From: Magnetospirillum sp.
GTDB lineage: Bacteria > Pseudomonadota > Alphaproteobacteria > Rhodospirillales > Magnetospirillaceae
DNA: 64,000 bases
NCBI GenBank assembly: GCA_024707145.1
Contig: JANQAI010000005.1
Coordinates: 372,001-436,000 of the forward strand
Reading direction: 5' to 3'
This document shows, piece after piece, positions 48,285 to 58,111 of the stretch. Positions within the stretch are counted from its first letter, which is position 1; each line of letters begins with the position of its first letter. Both the position numbers and the translations under genes were made by a program. The notes below the pieces were generated by a model. The model worked only from the letters and a program-made list of their open reading frames with translations. It searched no databases and had not been told where the DNA came from.

Positions 48285-49427
48285 ATGCGTGATCCCGGTT
48301 TCGGCATTTACATCCACTGGCCCTTCTGCCTGTCGAAGTGCCCCTATTGCGACTTCAACAGCCATGTGGCCGCGCAGATCGACCAGCCACGCTGGCGCGC
48401 CGCCCTGCTGGCCGAACTGGAGCATTTCGCCCGCCTGAAGCCGGGCGCCGCCGTCACCAGCATCTTTTTCGGCGGCGGCACCCCCAGCCTGATGGAACCG
48501 GCCACGGTGGCGGCGCTGATCGAGCGGGTGGCCGCCCTGTGGCCGGTGGCCGCCGACCTGGAAGTGACCCTGGAGGCCAACCCCTCCACCGTCGAGGCCG
48601 GGCGTTTCCGCGATTTCCGCGCCGCCGGCATCGGCCGGCTGTCGCTGGGCGTGCAGGCGCTGGACGATGCGTCCCTGAAATTCCTCGGCCGCCGCCATGA
48701 CGCGGCGGAGGCCTTGGCCGCGCTGGAGTTGGCCGGGCGGCTGTTCCCGCGCTTCTCCTTCGACCTGATCTATGCCCGCCCCGGCCAGACCCCCGCCTCG
48801 TGGCGGGACGAACTGACCCGCGCGCTGGGGCTGGCGGGCGACCATCTGTCCATGTACCAGCTGACCATCGAGGACGGCACCGCCTTCGCCCCGGCCCATG
48901 CCCGCGGCGATTTCGTTCTGCCCCCGGAAGAAGATCAGGCGGCCACGTTCGAGATCACCCAGGCGCTGACCGCCGCCGCCGGCCTGCCCGCCTACGAGGT
49001 GTCCAACCATGCCCGGCCGGGGGGCGAATGCCGGCACAACCTGACCTACTGGCTGGGCGGCGATTACGTGGGCGTGGGTCCCGGCGCCCATGGCCGGCTG
49101 AACGGCGAGGCCTTCCGCCAGCACCGCGCCCCCGCCATCTGGCTGGAGCGGGTGGAGGCCCACGGCCACGCCACCCAGGAGCGGGAGGCGCTGGACCCGG
49201 CCATCCGCGCCGAAGAGATGGTGATGATGGGGCTGCGCCTGACCGACGGCATCCGCGCCGATACCTTCGCCGCCGCCTCGGGCCGTTCCCTGTGGCAGGT
49301 GCTGGATGCGGACGGGCTGGCCCGCATGGAGGAGGGCGGCTTCATCGCCCGCACCTCCGCCGGGGTGCGGGCCACGCCGGCCGGCATGCTGGTGCTCAAC
49401 GCCCTGACGGCGGAACTGCTGGGCTAG
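48285..49427 (+). CDS. hemW: Haem chaperone HemW (radical SAM, HemN-like)
   Basis: This 380-residue protein has the radical-SAM cluster motif [17 protein letters not shown] (CxxxCxxC), then [20 protein letters not shown] and [40 protein letters not shown] for SAM binding, and a HemW-type C-terminal domain ([20 protein letters not shown]). It lacks the extra N-terminal Cys of true coproporphyrinogen oxidase HemN, so HemW (haem delivery) is the better call. It is downstream of rph-rdgB across a repeat. Confidence 0.93.
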   Translation: MRDPGFGIYIHWPFCLSKCPYCDFNSHVAAQIDQPRWRAALLAELEHFARLKPGAAVTSIFFGGGTPSLMEPATVAALIERVAALWPVAADLEVTLEANPSTVEAGRFRDFRAAGIGRLSLGVQALDDASLKFLGRRHDAAEALAALELAGRLFPRFSFDLIYARPGQTPASWRDELTRALGLAGDHLSMYQLTIEDGTAFAPAHARGDFVLPPEEDQAATFEITQALTAAAGLPAYEVSNHARPGGECRHNLTYWLGGDYVGVGPGAHGRLNGEAFRQHRAPAIWLERVEAHGHATQEREALDPAIRAEEMVMMGLRLTDGIRADTFAAASGRSLWQVLDADGLARMEEGGFIARTSAGVRATPAGMLVLNALTAELLG

Positions 49428-49578
49428 GCGGGCTCCTCCCGATCACCCTCTTTGCGCTGCCGTCCCCCTGCCCTATAGTATTCGCATTGGGTCCAATACG
49501 TTGAACCCAGATGAAATTGTCACCATTCCTTGGGAACGGGCCGTGCGGTCCGATGGAATGACCGTTCGGGGAAAAACC

Positions 49579-50055
49579 ATGCCGCGTTCTCGCCTTCCAG
49601 CCATTCTGGGCCTGTTCGGCCTTCTCGCCTCGGCATCCGCCGGGGCCGAGGAGATCGGCAGCGTCTCCACCGTGTTCAAGATGCTGGGGCCCAACGACAA
49701 GATCGTGGTGGAGGCGTTCGACGACCCCAAGGTGGACGGCGTCACCTGCTATCTGTCGCGCGCCAAGAAGGGCGGCATCTCCGGCGGGCTGGGCGTGGCC
49801 GAGGACACCTCCGACGCTTCCATCGCCTGCCGCCAAGTGGCGCCCATCGCCTTCAAGGCCAAGTTCAAGGACGGCGAGGAAGTGTTCCGCAAGGACACCT
49901 CGCTGCTGTTCAAGACCATGCAGGTGGTGCGCTTCCACGACACCAAGCGCAACGTGCTGATCTATCTGGTCTATTCGGACCGCATCATCGAGGGTTCGCC
50001 CAAGAACTCCATCTCGGTGGTGCCCATTCCCGCCGGCCAGGGCCAGGGAGGCTGA
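49579..50055 (+). CDS. creA: CreA family protein
   Basis: This 158-residue periplasmic protein has a signal peptide ([20 protein letters not shown], cleaved near AGAEE) and the CreA core: [56 protein letters not shown] and [20 protein letters not shown]. CreA in E. coli is in the creABCD cluster; its role is unknown. An in-frame ATG seven codons upstream is possible. It is followed after 4 bases by an uncharacterised gene that is probably co-transcribed. Confidence 0.88.
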   Translation: MPRSRLPAILGLFGLLASASAGAEEIGSVSTVFKMLGPNDKIVVEAFDDPKVDGVTCYLSRAKKGGISGGLGVAEDTSDASIACRQVAPIAFKAKFKDGEEVFRKDTSLLFKTMQVVRFHDTKRNVLIYLVYSDRIIEGSPKNSISVVPIPAGQGQGG

Positions 50056-50059
50056 CGCC

Positions 50060-51644
50060 ATGGAGCTTCCCGCCGACCAGCGGCTTCTTCACGACGACCT
50101 GTGCGCCAAGCTGGAGCAGCAGCAGGACAAGGCCCAACTGATCGCCTTCATGGGCGGGGTGCTGGGGTCGCTGCTGCGCCGCCGGGGCGACGCCGCCTTC
50201 CTGCACGCGGTGCAGGACGCCTTCACCGCCGGCCTGGCCGGGCGCGCCTGGCCGCAGCAGGTGGAGCTGGCGCGCGAGGTCATCGGCACCGTCATCGCCA
50301 AGCGGCCCGAGATCGCCCTGGCCTGGCAGCGGGTCAGCGGCGAGCAGCCCCATCCCCTGGCGCGCCGCGCCGTCGATCTGTCGCCCGACGACCTGCCCGA
50401 GATCAGCGTCACCCCCGAGGAGGAGGCGCCGCCGCCCGTCGATTCCTTCGCCGCCTTCGAGGCCGCCGTGGTGGACGACGTGGCCGGTGCGCTGGGCCGC
50501 CGGCTGGCCTTGTTCGCCCTGCCGCCGCAGCGCTTTCCGTCGCCCACCTACGTGCACGAGCAGCCGTTCTTCCTGGCCACCGAGGCCTTCGCCCAGGTGG
50601 CGCGCAAGTTCCTTGCCGGGGTGCTGCTGCCCCTGTGGCGCGACCAGCTGCACCAGCTGCACGCCCGCCAGGGCGGGCTGGATCCGGTGACGGCGGTGAC
50701 CCAGGCCCGCACCGAATTGTGGACGCTGGTGGCCGAGCGTCTCGGCAATCTGGCGGCGCTGTCGGACAGCGCCCAGGCCAAGCTGGCGGCCGCCCGCTCC
50801 GGCGCCGACGACCAGCCCGAATTCCACCTGATCGAGGTGCCGGTCAGCCGCAAGCGGGTGTTCTCGGTGCTGGGGGTCAACTTCACCCTGGGCAGCAGCA
50901 CCGAAATGGTGACGCGCAAGGTGGCGGTGGAAGGCCCCGGCAAGCCGACCCCCGATGAGATGCTGGCGCTGGACCTGGCGACCAGATGGCACGACATGGC
51001 CGCCGCCGCCGGCCTGGACCTGCCGCCGGTCGCCGATCTGGCGGCGCTGCAGGCGGTGCTGACCTTCGACGCCGGGCGGCTGGCCGAGGACATGCCCGGC
51101 CTGCTGGCCCTGGCGCGCGACCCCGACGTCGAGCACGAAGCCCTGCTGGACGGCATCGAGGCGGCGGTGGCCGGCCATCCGCCGGCCGTCGCCGACGCGG
51201 TGGCGGTGGCGCTGTTCGCCCACGGCGTCGATGGCGGCTTCGGCTACGAGGAGCCTGGTGCGCCTGGGCGAGCGCTGGGGCGCCGACGACCATCCCCTGC
51301 TGGCCGACGAAATCGCCCGGCGCCCGCGCGACCTGGCCTTCCAGGTGCGTGACGCCATGCGCCAGCGGCTGGACCGCAACCATTTCGGCCTGACCGTGGT
51401 GATGCTGCTGGAGGTATGGCGGGTGCTGGCCGGCCGCCGCTGGCAGGAACCGCTGGACCTGGCGCTGACCGTGTTCTCGGCCTTCCCCATCGCCTTTGCC
51501 GGCGACCCCGCCGAGGCGGTGTTCAGCGAGATCGGCGTGGTGCTGGCCAAGAACCTGTCGGCGCCCGTGCTCGACGCCCCCGGCACCATCGAGAAGACGA
51601 TCCAGCTCTACACCAAGGTGGTGCCCAAGGCGTCGCAGGAGTAA
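50060..51644 (+). CDS. Uncharacterised 527-residue protein (one apparent frameshift)
   Basis: I do not recognise this protein. The N-terminal 130 residues are helical (DDLCAKLEQQQDKAQLIAFM and following), followed by an acidic Pro-rich linker (ISVTPEEEAPPPVDSF). A middle region includes ALFALPPQRFPSPTYVHEQP, and a helical C-terminal half ends EKTIQLYTKVVPKASQE. No signal peptide, membrane helices or catalytic motifs are visible. At 51251-51257 GAGCCTG replaces GAGCTG; correction joins FGYEELVRLGERWGADDHPL. It starts 4 bases after creA and precedes the rubredoxin gene by 58 bases. It may be lineage-restricted. Confidence 0.75.
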
Positions 51645-51702
51645 TCGAACCTTCACTTTCCCGGCTGGCGCGGCAGCCTAAACTGCCGGGCGAGGACTGC
51701 CC

Positions 51703-51906
51703 ATGCCCGGATCACCCCATCCCGCCCCAGCCCGCGATCCCGATGGCCGTCTGGCCTTGTGGGTCTGTTCGCGTTGCGGCTGGACCTACGATCCGGCCAC
51801 GGGCGACCCGCTGACGCCCATCCCGCCCGGAATCGCCTTCGAGGACCTGCCCGAGGACTGGCATTGTCCCAATTGCGGCGCTGACCGGGACTACTTCTTC
51901 CCGTAG
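51703..51906 (+). CDS. Rubredoxin
   Basis: This 67-residue protein is a single rubredoxin domain with one iron bound by four cysteines. The pairs are [20 protein letters not shown] and [15 protein letters not shown], with the usual Pro-Pro-Gly-Ile-x-Phe-Glu-Asp-Leu-Pro-x-x-Trp spacer ([13 protein letters not shown]). It has an N-terminal extension of about 17 residues. It donates single electrons to oxidoreductases, perhaps in peroxide or oxygen detoxification. It is 13 bases before phoX. Confidence 0.93.
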   Translation: MPGSPHPAPARDPDGRLALWVCSRCGWTYDPATGDPLTPIPPGIAFEDLPEDWHCPNCGADRDYFFP

Positions 51907-51919
51907 GAGTCCGCCGGCC

Positions 51920-53834
51920 ATGCCCGTCCATCCCGTCAACACGCCGTTCGCCGCCATCGCCGCCAGCCGCCGCGCCACCCTGAAGGGCCTGCTGGCCGGC
52001 ACCGCCGCCGCCTTGTCGCCCCTGCCGGCCCTGGCCAAGGAGGCGCTGGTCAAGGAGGCGCCTGGGGGTGACCCCTCCACCCTGACCTTCCAGCAGCCCG
52101 AGCACGTCATCGGCGACGACCACAAGGTGGCGCCCGGCCATCAGGCCAAGGTGCTGATCCGCTGGGGCGACGCGGTGGCCGACGGCGCCCCCGCCTTCGA
52201 TCCCGCCCGCCAGAGCGCCGAGGCCCAGGAGCGCCAGTTCGGCTACAACAACGACTTCGTCGCCTTCATGCCGCTGCCGGTGGGCTCCAGCAACTCGGAT
52301 CACGGCCTTCTGTGCGTGAACCACGAATACACCAACGCCGAACTGATGTTCTCGGGCATCACCTTGAAGAACAAGGTGGAAGCCATGACCAAAGAGCAGG
52401 TGGATGCAGAGATCGCCGCCCACGGCCATTCGGTCATCGAGGTAAAGCGGGTGGCCGGCGCCTGGCAGGTGGTGCCCAACAGCCCGTTCAACCGCCGCAT
52501 TTCGGCCCTGTCCACGGTGATGGCGGTGTCCGGCCCGGCGGCCGGCAACGACCGCCTGAAGACCAAGGCCGATCCTTCGGGCCGCAAGGTCATCGGCACG
52601 CTCAACAACTGTTCGGGCGGCGTCACCCCGTGGGGCACCATCCTGACGGCGGAAGAGAACGTCGACACCTATTTCAGCGGTTCGGCCAAGGGCACGGCCG
52701 AGGAAAAGAACCACGAGCGCATGGGCATCAAGGGCAAGAGCCGCTATGCCTGGTCGCGCTTCCACGACCGTTTCGACGTGGCCAAGGAACTGAACGAGCC
52801 CAACCGCTTCGGCTGGGTCGTCGAGATCGATCCCTACGACCCCACCTTCACCCCGGTGAAGCGCACCGCGCTGGGCCGCTTCAAGCACGAGGCGGCCACC
52901 ACCGTGCAACTGGCCGACGGCCGGGTCGTCGTCTATTGCGGCGATGACGAGGTCTACGAGTACCTCTACCGCTTCGTCACCAAGGGCAAGGTGAACCCCA
53001 AGAACCGCCTGGCCAATATAGGCTTGCTGGACGAGGGCACCCTGTCGGTGGCCCGCTTCGACAAGGACGGCACCCTGACCTGGCTGCCGCTGGTGTACGG
53101 CCAGGGTCCGCTGACCGCCGCCAACGGCTTCAAGTCCCAGGCCGACGTGCTGATCGAGACCCGCCGCGCCGCCGAGCTGGTGGGCGCCACCCCCCATGGA
53201 CCGTCCCGAGGACGTGGAAACCAACCCGGCCAACGGCCGCGTCTACGTCATGCTCACCAACAACAGCCAGCGCAAGCCCGAGCAGGTGGGCGGCCCCAAC
53301 CCGCGCGCCAAGAACGAGCATGGCCACGTGGTCGAACTGACCCCGCCGGGCGCCGGCAAGGGCCGCCTGGGCAACCATGCCGCCGACCGCTTCCGCTGGG
53401 ACATCCTGCTGCTGGCCGGCCAGGCCGCCGACGGCGCCCGCTACCATCCGCTCAACGACAAGTACGGCACCTGGCTGTCCTGTCCGGACAACTGCGCCTT
53501 CGACAATCGCGGCCGTCTGTGGATCTCGTCGGACCAGGGGTCGAACCAGCGCAAGAACGCCATTCCCGACGGCATGTACGCCTGCGACGTGGACGGGCAG
53601 GGCCGCGCCCTGGTGAAGTTCTTCTACGCCTGTCCGCGCGACGCCGAGATGTGCGGTCCGGCCTTCACCCCCGACAACCGTACCCTGTTCGTGGCGGTGC
53701 AGCACCCCGGCGAGGACAAGGACTCCACTTACGACAAGCCGTCCACCCGCTGGCCCGATTTCCGCCCCGACATGCCGCCGCGCCCGGCCATCGTCGCCAT
53801 TACCCGGGCCGACGACAAGCCCGTCGGCGGCTGA
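51920..53834 (+). CDS. phoX: PhoX-family phosphatase (one apparent frameshift)
   Basis: The corrected protein has about 637 residues. A Tat signal (AASRRATLKGLLAGTAAALS) indicates folded export. Family motifs: LLCVNHEYTNAELMFSG, GTLNNCSGGVTPWGTILTAE, the arginine-rich core GRFKHEAATTVQLADGRVVV, and after the break MDRPEDVETNPANGRVYVML, WISSDQGSNQRKN and MCGPAFTPDNRTLFVAVQHP. PhoX enzymes are calcium/iron-dependent alkaline phosphatases. The frame breaks at 53190-53195, where six C should be five. The TetR-like or Pho-box control is not visible here. Confidence 0.9.
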
Positions 53835-53856
53835 CGGACGATCCTGGCGTTTTTCA

Positions 53857-53903
53857 GGGCGCGGGGGCCTGGCCTCCCAGCCCCTCTATCAATCTGTTGG
53901 GGC
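53857..53903. repeat. Left arm of long-range inverted repeat around islet
   Basis: GGCGCGGGGGCCTGGCCTCC and CAGCCCCTCTATCAATCTGT match, in reverse complement and with about 85 % identity by eye, the right arm at 54784-54828. The two arms face each other across about 880 bases that contain one atypical gene. Confidence 0.75.
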
Positions 53904-54040
53904 CCGAGCCTGGGGTGGCATTACTTGCTGATCCCGGACTCGGGTCTCTTCTTTGCGGGGCTTATCCGAGAGTCTCGGCAGTCATGCGTGATCCGCGCCA
54001 TGGCAAGGTAAAGACACCATATCTAAAACCATAGATGGGG

Positions 54041-54076
54041 AATCCACCCACAAATGCCCGAGGGTGGATTATTTTT
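54041..54076 (+). terminator. Rho-independent terminator downstream of phoX
   Basis: AATCCACCC, 12-base loop, GGGTGGATT, then ATTTTT. It lies 207 bases after phoX and overlaps the last codons of the opposite-strand gene at 54069. Confidence 0.65.
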
Positions 54077-54713
54077 CCCCGTGGCTTCTAAGCGACCATG
54101 TTTTCGGGGCCGTCTCTATAACCGCTGCCGGACTATTGACGAGACTGTTGTCCTTGTTGGTCAACACCGAAAGCGAAATCCAATGGTTCCCATGCCAGCG
54201 GATAAACGCATATTCAGCATAGGTCTCGACCTTGTGCTCCCAGATAACGGATGGTCCTTCTGCCGACCATATCTGAATGCCGCAGAAGGATGTTCCAAGC
54301 GCTTCGCAGGAGACGACTACCGCGAAGTGTCGGCCGTCGGGAGAAAAATGAGGTTTGTCTTCGAGGACGACTATTTCCCCATCCTGATCCCGAACCCATA
54401 GGTATCCGTAACTTTCATTCGCCGTCAGCTCGACGAACGAAGCACGCAAGGCGGCATCGTGACGGACGAACGTGTATTCGCATTGGCGTTCGGGCAATGG
54501 GGCGGTCAGGCAGTGTCCGTTCTGAAACTCCAGCCGCTTGCTGTCGGTCACGAGGACGAGAGAATCACTATTCCTAATCGCTCGTCCGCCGGAGGTCGCC
54601 ACAGCCTCTGCGTCAGATACGCGCTCATCCGCTTGGGCAGAACTGTTGACTGACAACGACGCTACGCCCAACGCACATGTTAGATAGGCAACCTTCAATC
54701 CCCTGCATAACAT
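54069..54713 (-). CDS. Secreted protein of unknown function, AT-richer islet gene
   Basis: This 214-residue protein has a signal peptide (LTCALGVASLSVNSSAQADE). The rest includes VTDSKRLEFQNGHCLTAPLP, several cysteines (CLTAPLPERQCEYTF, SCEALGTSFCGIQIW) and a WD/propeller-like KPHFSPDGRHFAVVVSCEAL. I do not recognise a family. Codon and base use are clearly less GC-rich than flanking genes. It sits alone between inverted repeat arms and a (TTTTC)n tract, which suggests recent transfer. The start at 54713 is the best of a few. Confidence 0.6.
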   Translation of the reverse strand: MLCRGLKVAYLTCALGVASLSVNSSAQADERVSDAEAVATSGGRAIRNSDSLVLVTDSKRLEFQNGHCLTAPLPERQCEYTFVRHDAALRASFVELTANESYGYLWVRDQDGEIVVLEDKPHFSPDGRHFAVVVSCEALGTSFCGIQIWSAEGPSVIWEHKVETYAEYAFIRWHGNHWISLSVLTNKDNSLVNSPAAVIETAPKTWSLRSHGEK

Positions 54714-54783
54714 TTGGACGAACTCCCACGGCTCGGAATCTCATGTTCCGATCCGCGGGAGCAGGTGGCAAGCCCACTGCGCA

Positions 54784-54828
54784 CCCTTCAACAGGTTAAT
54801 AGAGGGGCTGGGCCTGGCCTCCGCGCCC
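54784..54828. repeat. Right arm of long-range inverted repeat around islet
   Basis: CCCTTCAACAGGTTAATAGA and GGGGCTGGGCCTGGCCTCCG (then CGCCC) are the inverted counterpart of 53857-53903. A short run of TTTTC units follows it directly. Confidence 0.75.
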
Positions 54829-54890
54829 TTTTCTTTTCTTTTCTTTTCTTTGGTTCTTCGCGGATGAGCGGGAAGGAGCGTGTCATCCCG

Positions 54891-54990
54891 AGGAGCGCGC
54901 GACGAAGGATCTCCGTCTAGCAGAGCATTGCCGATTCTGACGCGGTGTGCCAGGAGGAGATCCTTCCTCCCGATGGTCGTCAGGATGACA
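54891..54990. repeat. 'TGTCATCCCGAGGAGC' palindromic repeat
   Basis: TGTCATCCCGAGGAGCGCGC and GAAGGATCTCC on the left are mirrored by GGAGATCCTTCCTCCCGATG and CAGGATGACA on the right. This is a widespread bacterial repeat type (TGTCATCCTGAGGAGC ... GGATGACA); only one copy is in this window. Confidence 0.78.
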
Positions 54991-55141
54991 TTCGGGGGAA
55001 TCTTCGAGCCGAATACTTTCAATTTTACGTATTTCCGCATGAGTTCCCGGAATGTCTGCCGCCTATGCTTTCGCATAAGCAGACCTATGCGCACGAGGTA
55101 TGATGGCATCAGGTCATTACCCCAGTGGGCGGGAGGAAAGC

Positions 55142-55348
55142 ATGTTCCTGGTAAAAGTCGATCGCAGTTGCGACGCCCACTACCAGCCGCTCACGGTCAA
55201 GACGCACGAATATCTTTACGATTTCGCCGCCTTTATCGCGCGCTCGGTACCGGATGCCGAAGTGCATGCCCGGCTGGGCCTGCAGGCTGGCGATGAGGTG
55301 GTCTTCCACGGCAGTGCCGTGGAGGACGACGACGTGGAACTGTTCTGA
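55142..55348 (+). CDS. Small acidic protein, first of a tandem paralogous pair
   Basis: This 68-residue protein starts at the ATG at 55142, preceded by GGGCGGGAGGAAAGC, an excellent ribosome binding site. It reads MFLVKVDRSCDAHYQPLTVK, then DFAAFIARSVPDAEVHARLG and a highly acidic end (VEDDDVELF). It aligns with the next gene over its full length: HY-x-PL, T-x-x-x-L-x-D-x-A-x-x-IAR, and VV near the end are shared, about one third identity by eye. No known family comes to mind. Function unknown. Confidence 0.7.
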   Translation: MFLVKVDRSCDAHYQPLTVKTHEYLYDFAAFIARSVPDAEVHARLGLQAGDEVVFHGSAVEDDDVELF

Positions 55349-55368
55349 TGGCCGCGGAGGGCAAGAGC

Positions 55369-55569
55369 ATGATCTTGGTCGACCTGATGGCAGAGAACCA
55401 CTATCCGCCGCTCGACGGCCGCACCCCGGCCGAACTGTTCGACCTTGCCGTGGAGATCGCCAGGGCGCTGGACAACGTGGCAGTCCGCGCTCCGGTGGGG
55501 GAGAGCCCCGAGGAAACCGTCGTGCTGACCAGCCGGCTGATGCGCAAGAAAGGGGTGGCGCTGTTCTGA
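55369..55569 (+). CDS. Small protein, second of a tandem paralogous pair
   Basis: This 66-residue protein is best started at the ATG at 55369, as GGAGGGCAAGAGC lies before it; an ATG at 55348 overlapping the previous stop has no binding site. It reads MILVDLMAENHYPPLDGRTP, then ELFDLAVEIARALDNVAVRA, and ends with a basic RLMRKKGVALF. It parallels the preceding protein but has opposite C-terminal charge (+ versus -), which suggests they may pair. No family recognised. Confidence 0.68.
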   Translation: MILVDLMAENHYPPLDGRTPAELFDLAVEIARALDNVAVRAPVGESPEETVVLTSRLMRKKGVALF

Positions 55570-55619
55570 GTCTCGCGGGCTGGAGCGGCCGTTCGCCCGC
55601 CAGCAGAGGGAGGGGGACG

Positions 55620-58104
55620 TCAGAGCCCCCGCAGCACCGCGAAGGGGGAATCCGCGCGGTGCTGCTTTTTTGAGGGATGCCGTTTGGCCTGGGCCGGCGG
55701 CCGGCGCGGTGCCAGCCAGCGCGTCACACCGTCCTGTTCGCGGCGGCGGTAGTCCAGCGCCGCCAGCAATTGGGCATTCTCCTCGTTGCTCAGCCCCAGC
55801 AGGGATGGCAGCGACGAAGGCACCACGAAGCCGTCCTTGGCCTCGCGCGCCAATTGCCGCGCCTGGGCGGCATAGCGCTCCAGCATGTCCACCCGGATGG
55901 CCTTGGGGCCGGCCACCCGGTAGCCCACCGCCGCGTAGAAGCCGGCGGGCGCCTCGGCGGCCGGCGTCACCGCCACCCGTTCGCCCGGCGGCAGGGGAGC
56001 GGGCTGGCCGGCGGCGGCGGCCCACAGCACGGCGCGCAGGCGCTGCAGGGCAGGCTTGAGCAGGGCCGGCAGGTAGACGCTTTCCACCCCCAGGCGGATG
56101 CCCAGCCAGGCCAGGGCGCGGCGGTCGTCCTCGTCCAGCGCCCGCACCTGCGCTTCGGCCTCGGCGCGGGGCAGCGAGCCCAGGGCTTCGGCCAGCTGGT
56201 GCACCAGGCCGCGCGCCGGACCCTTCAGCGGCGCCTCGCGCGCCTTCATCAGCGGGCGGAAGGACTCGGCCACGGCGCCGGCCAGCCACTCGGCCAGACG
56301 CTTGCGCAGGCGGTCGCGCATGGCCGGTTCCAGCAGGTCGCTGGACAGCGGCTCCACCGCCGGGCGCAGCATGTCGGGTCCTGGCATCAGCCGGGCCACC
56401 GGCTCGTCCCGCCACAGCACCAGGGCGTCCGCCGACAGGGCGAAGGCGTCGTCGCCGTCGCGGTATAATTGCTCGACCCGGGCGGCGATCTCGCTTTTCA
56501 GCCCGCGCGCCGCCGCCGCCAGCACCGCCTTGGCGGCGTTGGCGCCCTCGGCGGCATCGGGGGCGAAGCGGAAGCCGGCCAGGCGGCCGACGAAATGGCC
56601 TTCCACCAGCACCTCGCCCGAGCGGGCCACCGCGCTCAGCAAATCGCCGTCATCGGCCATGCGCCGCACCAGATGGGCGGTGCGGCGATCGACGAAGCGT
56701 TGGGTCAGGCGGTCGTGCAGGGCGTCGGACAGCTTGTCCTCGATGGCGCGGGTACGTTCCTGCCAATGGACGGGGTCGGCCACCCAGTCGCCCCGGTGCG
56801 ACACGTAGGTCCAGGTGCGCACATGGGCGATGCGGCCGACCAGGGTATCCAGCTCGCCGTCGGTGCGGTCCAGCCGGCCCACGTGGCCGGCCAGCCAGTC
56901 GGTGGGCAGCCGCCGGCCCGGCCCGGTCAGGTGGCGGAACAACTGGGACAGCAGGCGGGTGTGGGCGTCGGCCATCACCTTACGGAAGTCGGGCACCCCT
57001 GCGACGTCCCACAGCAGGCGCACCCGCTCGGGATGGTTGGCCAGTTTCAGGATATCGGGATCGCGGGCCAGATGGGCCAGCGCCACCTGGTCGTCGGCTT
57101 CGCGCGCGCGGATCAGGCCGGGTTCCCCGGGCGGCCGTTCCAGCGCGGCCAGCAGCGCCTCCACCGATGTGAAGCGCAGGTCGGAATTGCGCCACCACAG
57201 CGCCTTGACCGGGGCGAAGGCGTGGTTCTCCACTGCCTCCACCAGCTCGGGCGCCAGCCCGCCGATATCGGCGGTGGTGCCGAAGGTGCCGTCGTTCATG
57301 TGCCGCCCGGCGCGGCCGGCGATCTGGGCGATCTCGGCCGGCTCCAGATCACGGGGCGCGCGGCCGTCGAACTTGCGCAGGCTGGGCGAAGGCCACATGG
57401 TCGACGTCCATGTTCAGCCCCATGCCGATGGCGTCGGTGGCGACGATGTAGTCCACCTCGCCGGCCTGGTACATGCCCACCTGGGCATTGCGGGTGCGGG
57501 GGCTCAGCGCGCCCAGCACCACCGCCGCGCCGCCGCGCTGGCGGCGTACGAACTCGGCCATGGCGTAGACCTCGGCGGCCGAGAAGGCGACGATGGCCGA
57601 ACGCGGCGGCAGCCGGTTCAGCTTCTTCGGCCCGGCATAGGTCAGCGACGACAGGCGCGGGCGGGTGACGAACTCGATGCCCGGCACCAGCCGCCTCAGC
57701 AGCGGCTTCATGGTTTCGGCGCCGAGGAACAGGGTCTCCAGGGTGCCGCGCGCATGCAGCAGGCGGTCGGTGAAGACATGGCCGCGCTCGGGGTCGGCGC
57801 ACAACTGGATCTCGTCGATGGCCAGGAAGGCCACCCGGCGGTCCAGCGGCATGGATTCCACCGTGCAGACGAACCAGCGGGGATGGGCGGGGACGATCTT
57901 CTCTTCCCCGGTGATCAGGGCGACCGCGGCGGCACCCTTGGCGCGGACGATGCGGTCGTAATTCTCGCGCGCCAGCAGCCGCAGCGGAAAGCCGATCATT
58001 CCCGAGGCATGCCCGAGCATGCGCTCCAACGCGAAATGGGTCTTGCCGGTATTGGTGGGCCCCAGGATCGCCGAGACCCGCCCCCGGCCGAAAACGTCAG
58101 TCAT
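55620..58104 (-). CDS. SUV3-like RNA helicase (one apparent frameshift)
   Basis: The corrected protein has about 827 residues. Walker A is AILGPTNTGKTHFALERML, motif II is LAIDEIQLCADPERGHVFTD (DEIQ), followed by VGMYQAGEVDYIVATDAIGM and the arginine finger region AQIAGRAGRHMNDGTFGTT. The C-terminal half is helical with a basic tail (RKKQHRAD nearby). Mitochondrial SUV3 and bacterial relatives unwind RNA or DNA with RNase partners. The frame breaks near 57378-57385: CAGCCTG stands where CAGCTG (Gln-Leu) or GCCAGC (Ala-Ser) would be in frame. Either single-base correction restores KFDGRAPRDL. Confidence 0.86.
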
Positions 58105-58111
58105 AGCCCCC

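Larger units (their letters stand above)
54714..55141. other. Repeat-rich gap upstream of the small paralogues
   Basis: This 428-base stretch has no gene I can support. It contains the right repeat arm (54784-54828), a TTTTC tandem tract at about 54829-54852, a third kind of palindromic repeat (54891-54990), and an AT-rich leader (TTTACGTATTTCCGC near 55025) that is likely the promoter for 55142. The leftward open frame here translates the repeats and is rejected. Confidence 0.7.

Noticed and set aside
54741..55109. 122-codon leftward frame between the islet and the small paralogues
   Set aside because: Most of its length translates a palindromic repeat (TIGRKDLLLAHRVRIG type) and a TTTTC tract, a known false-gene pattern.
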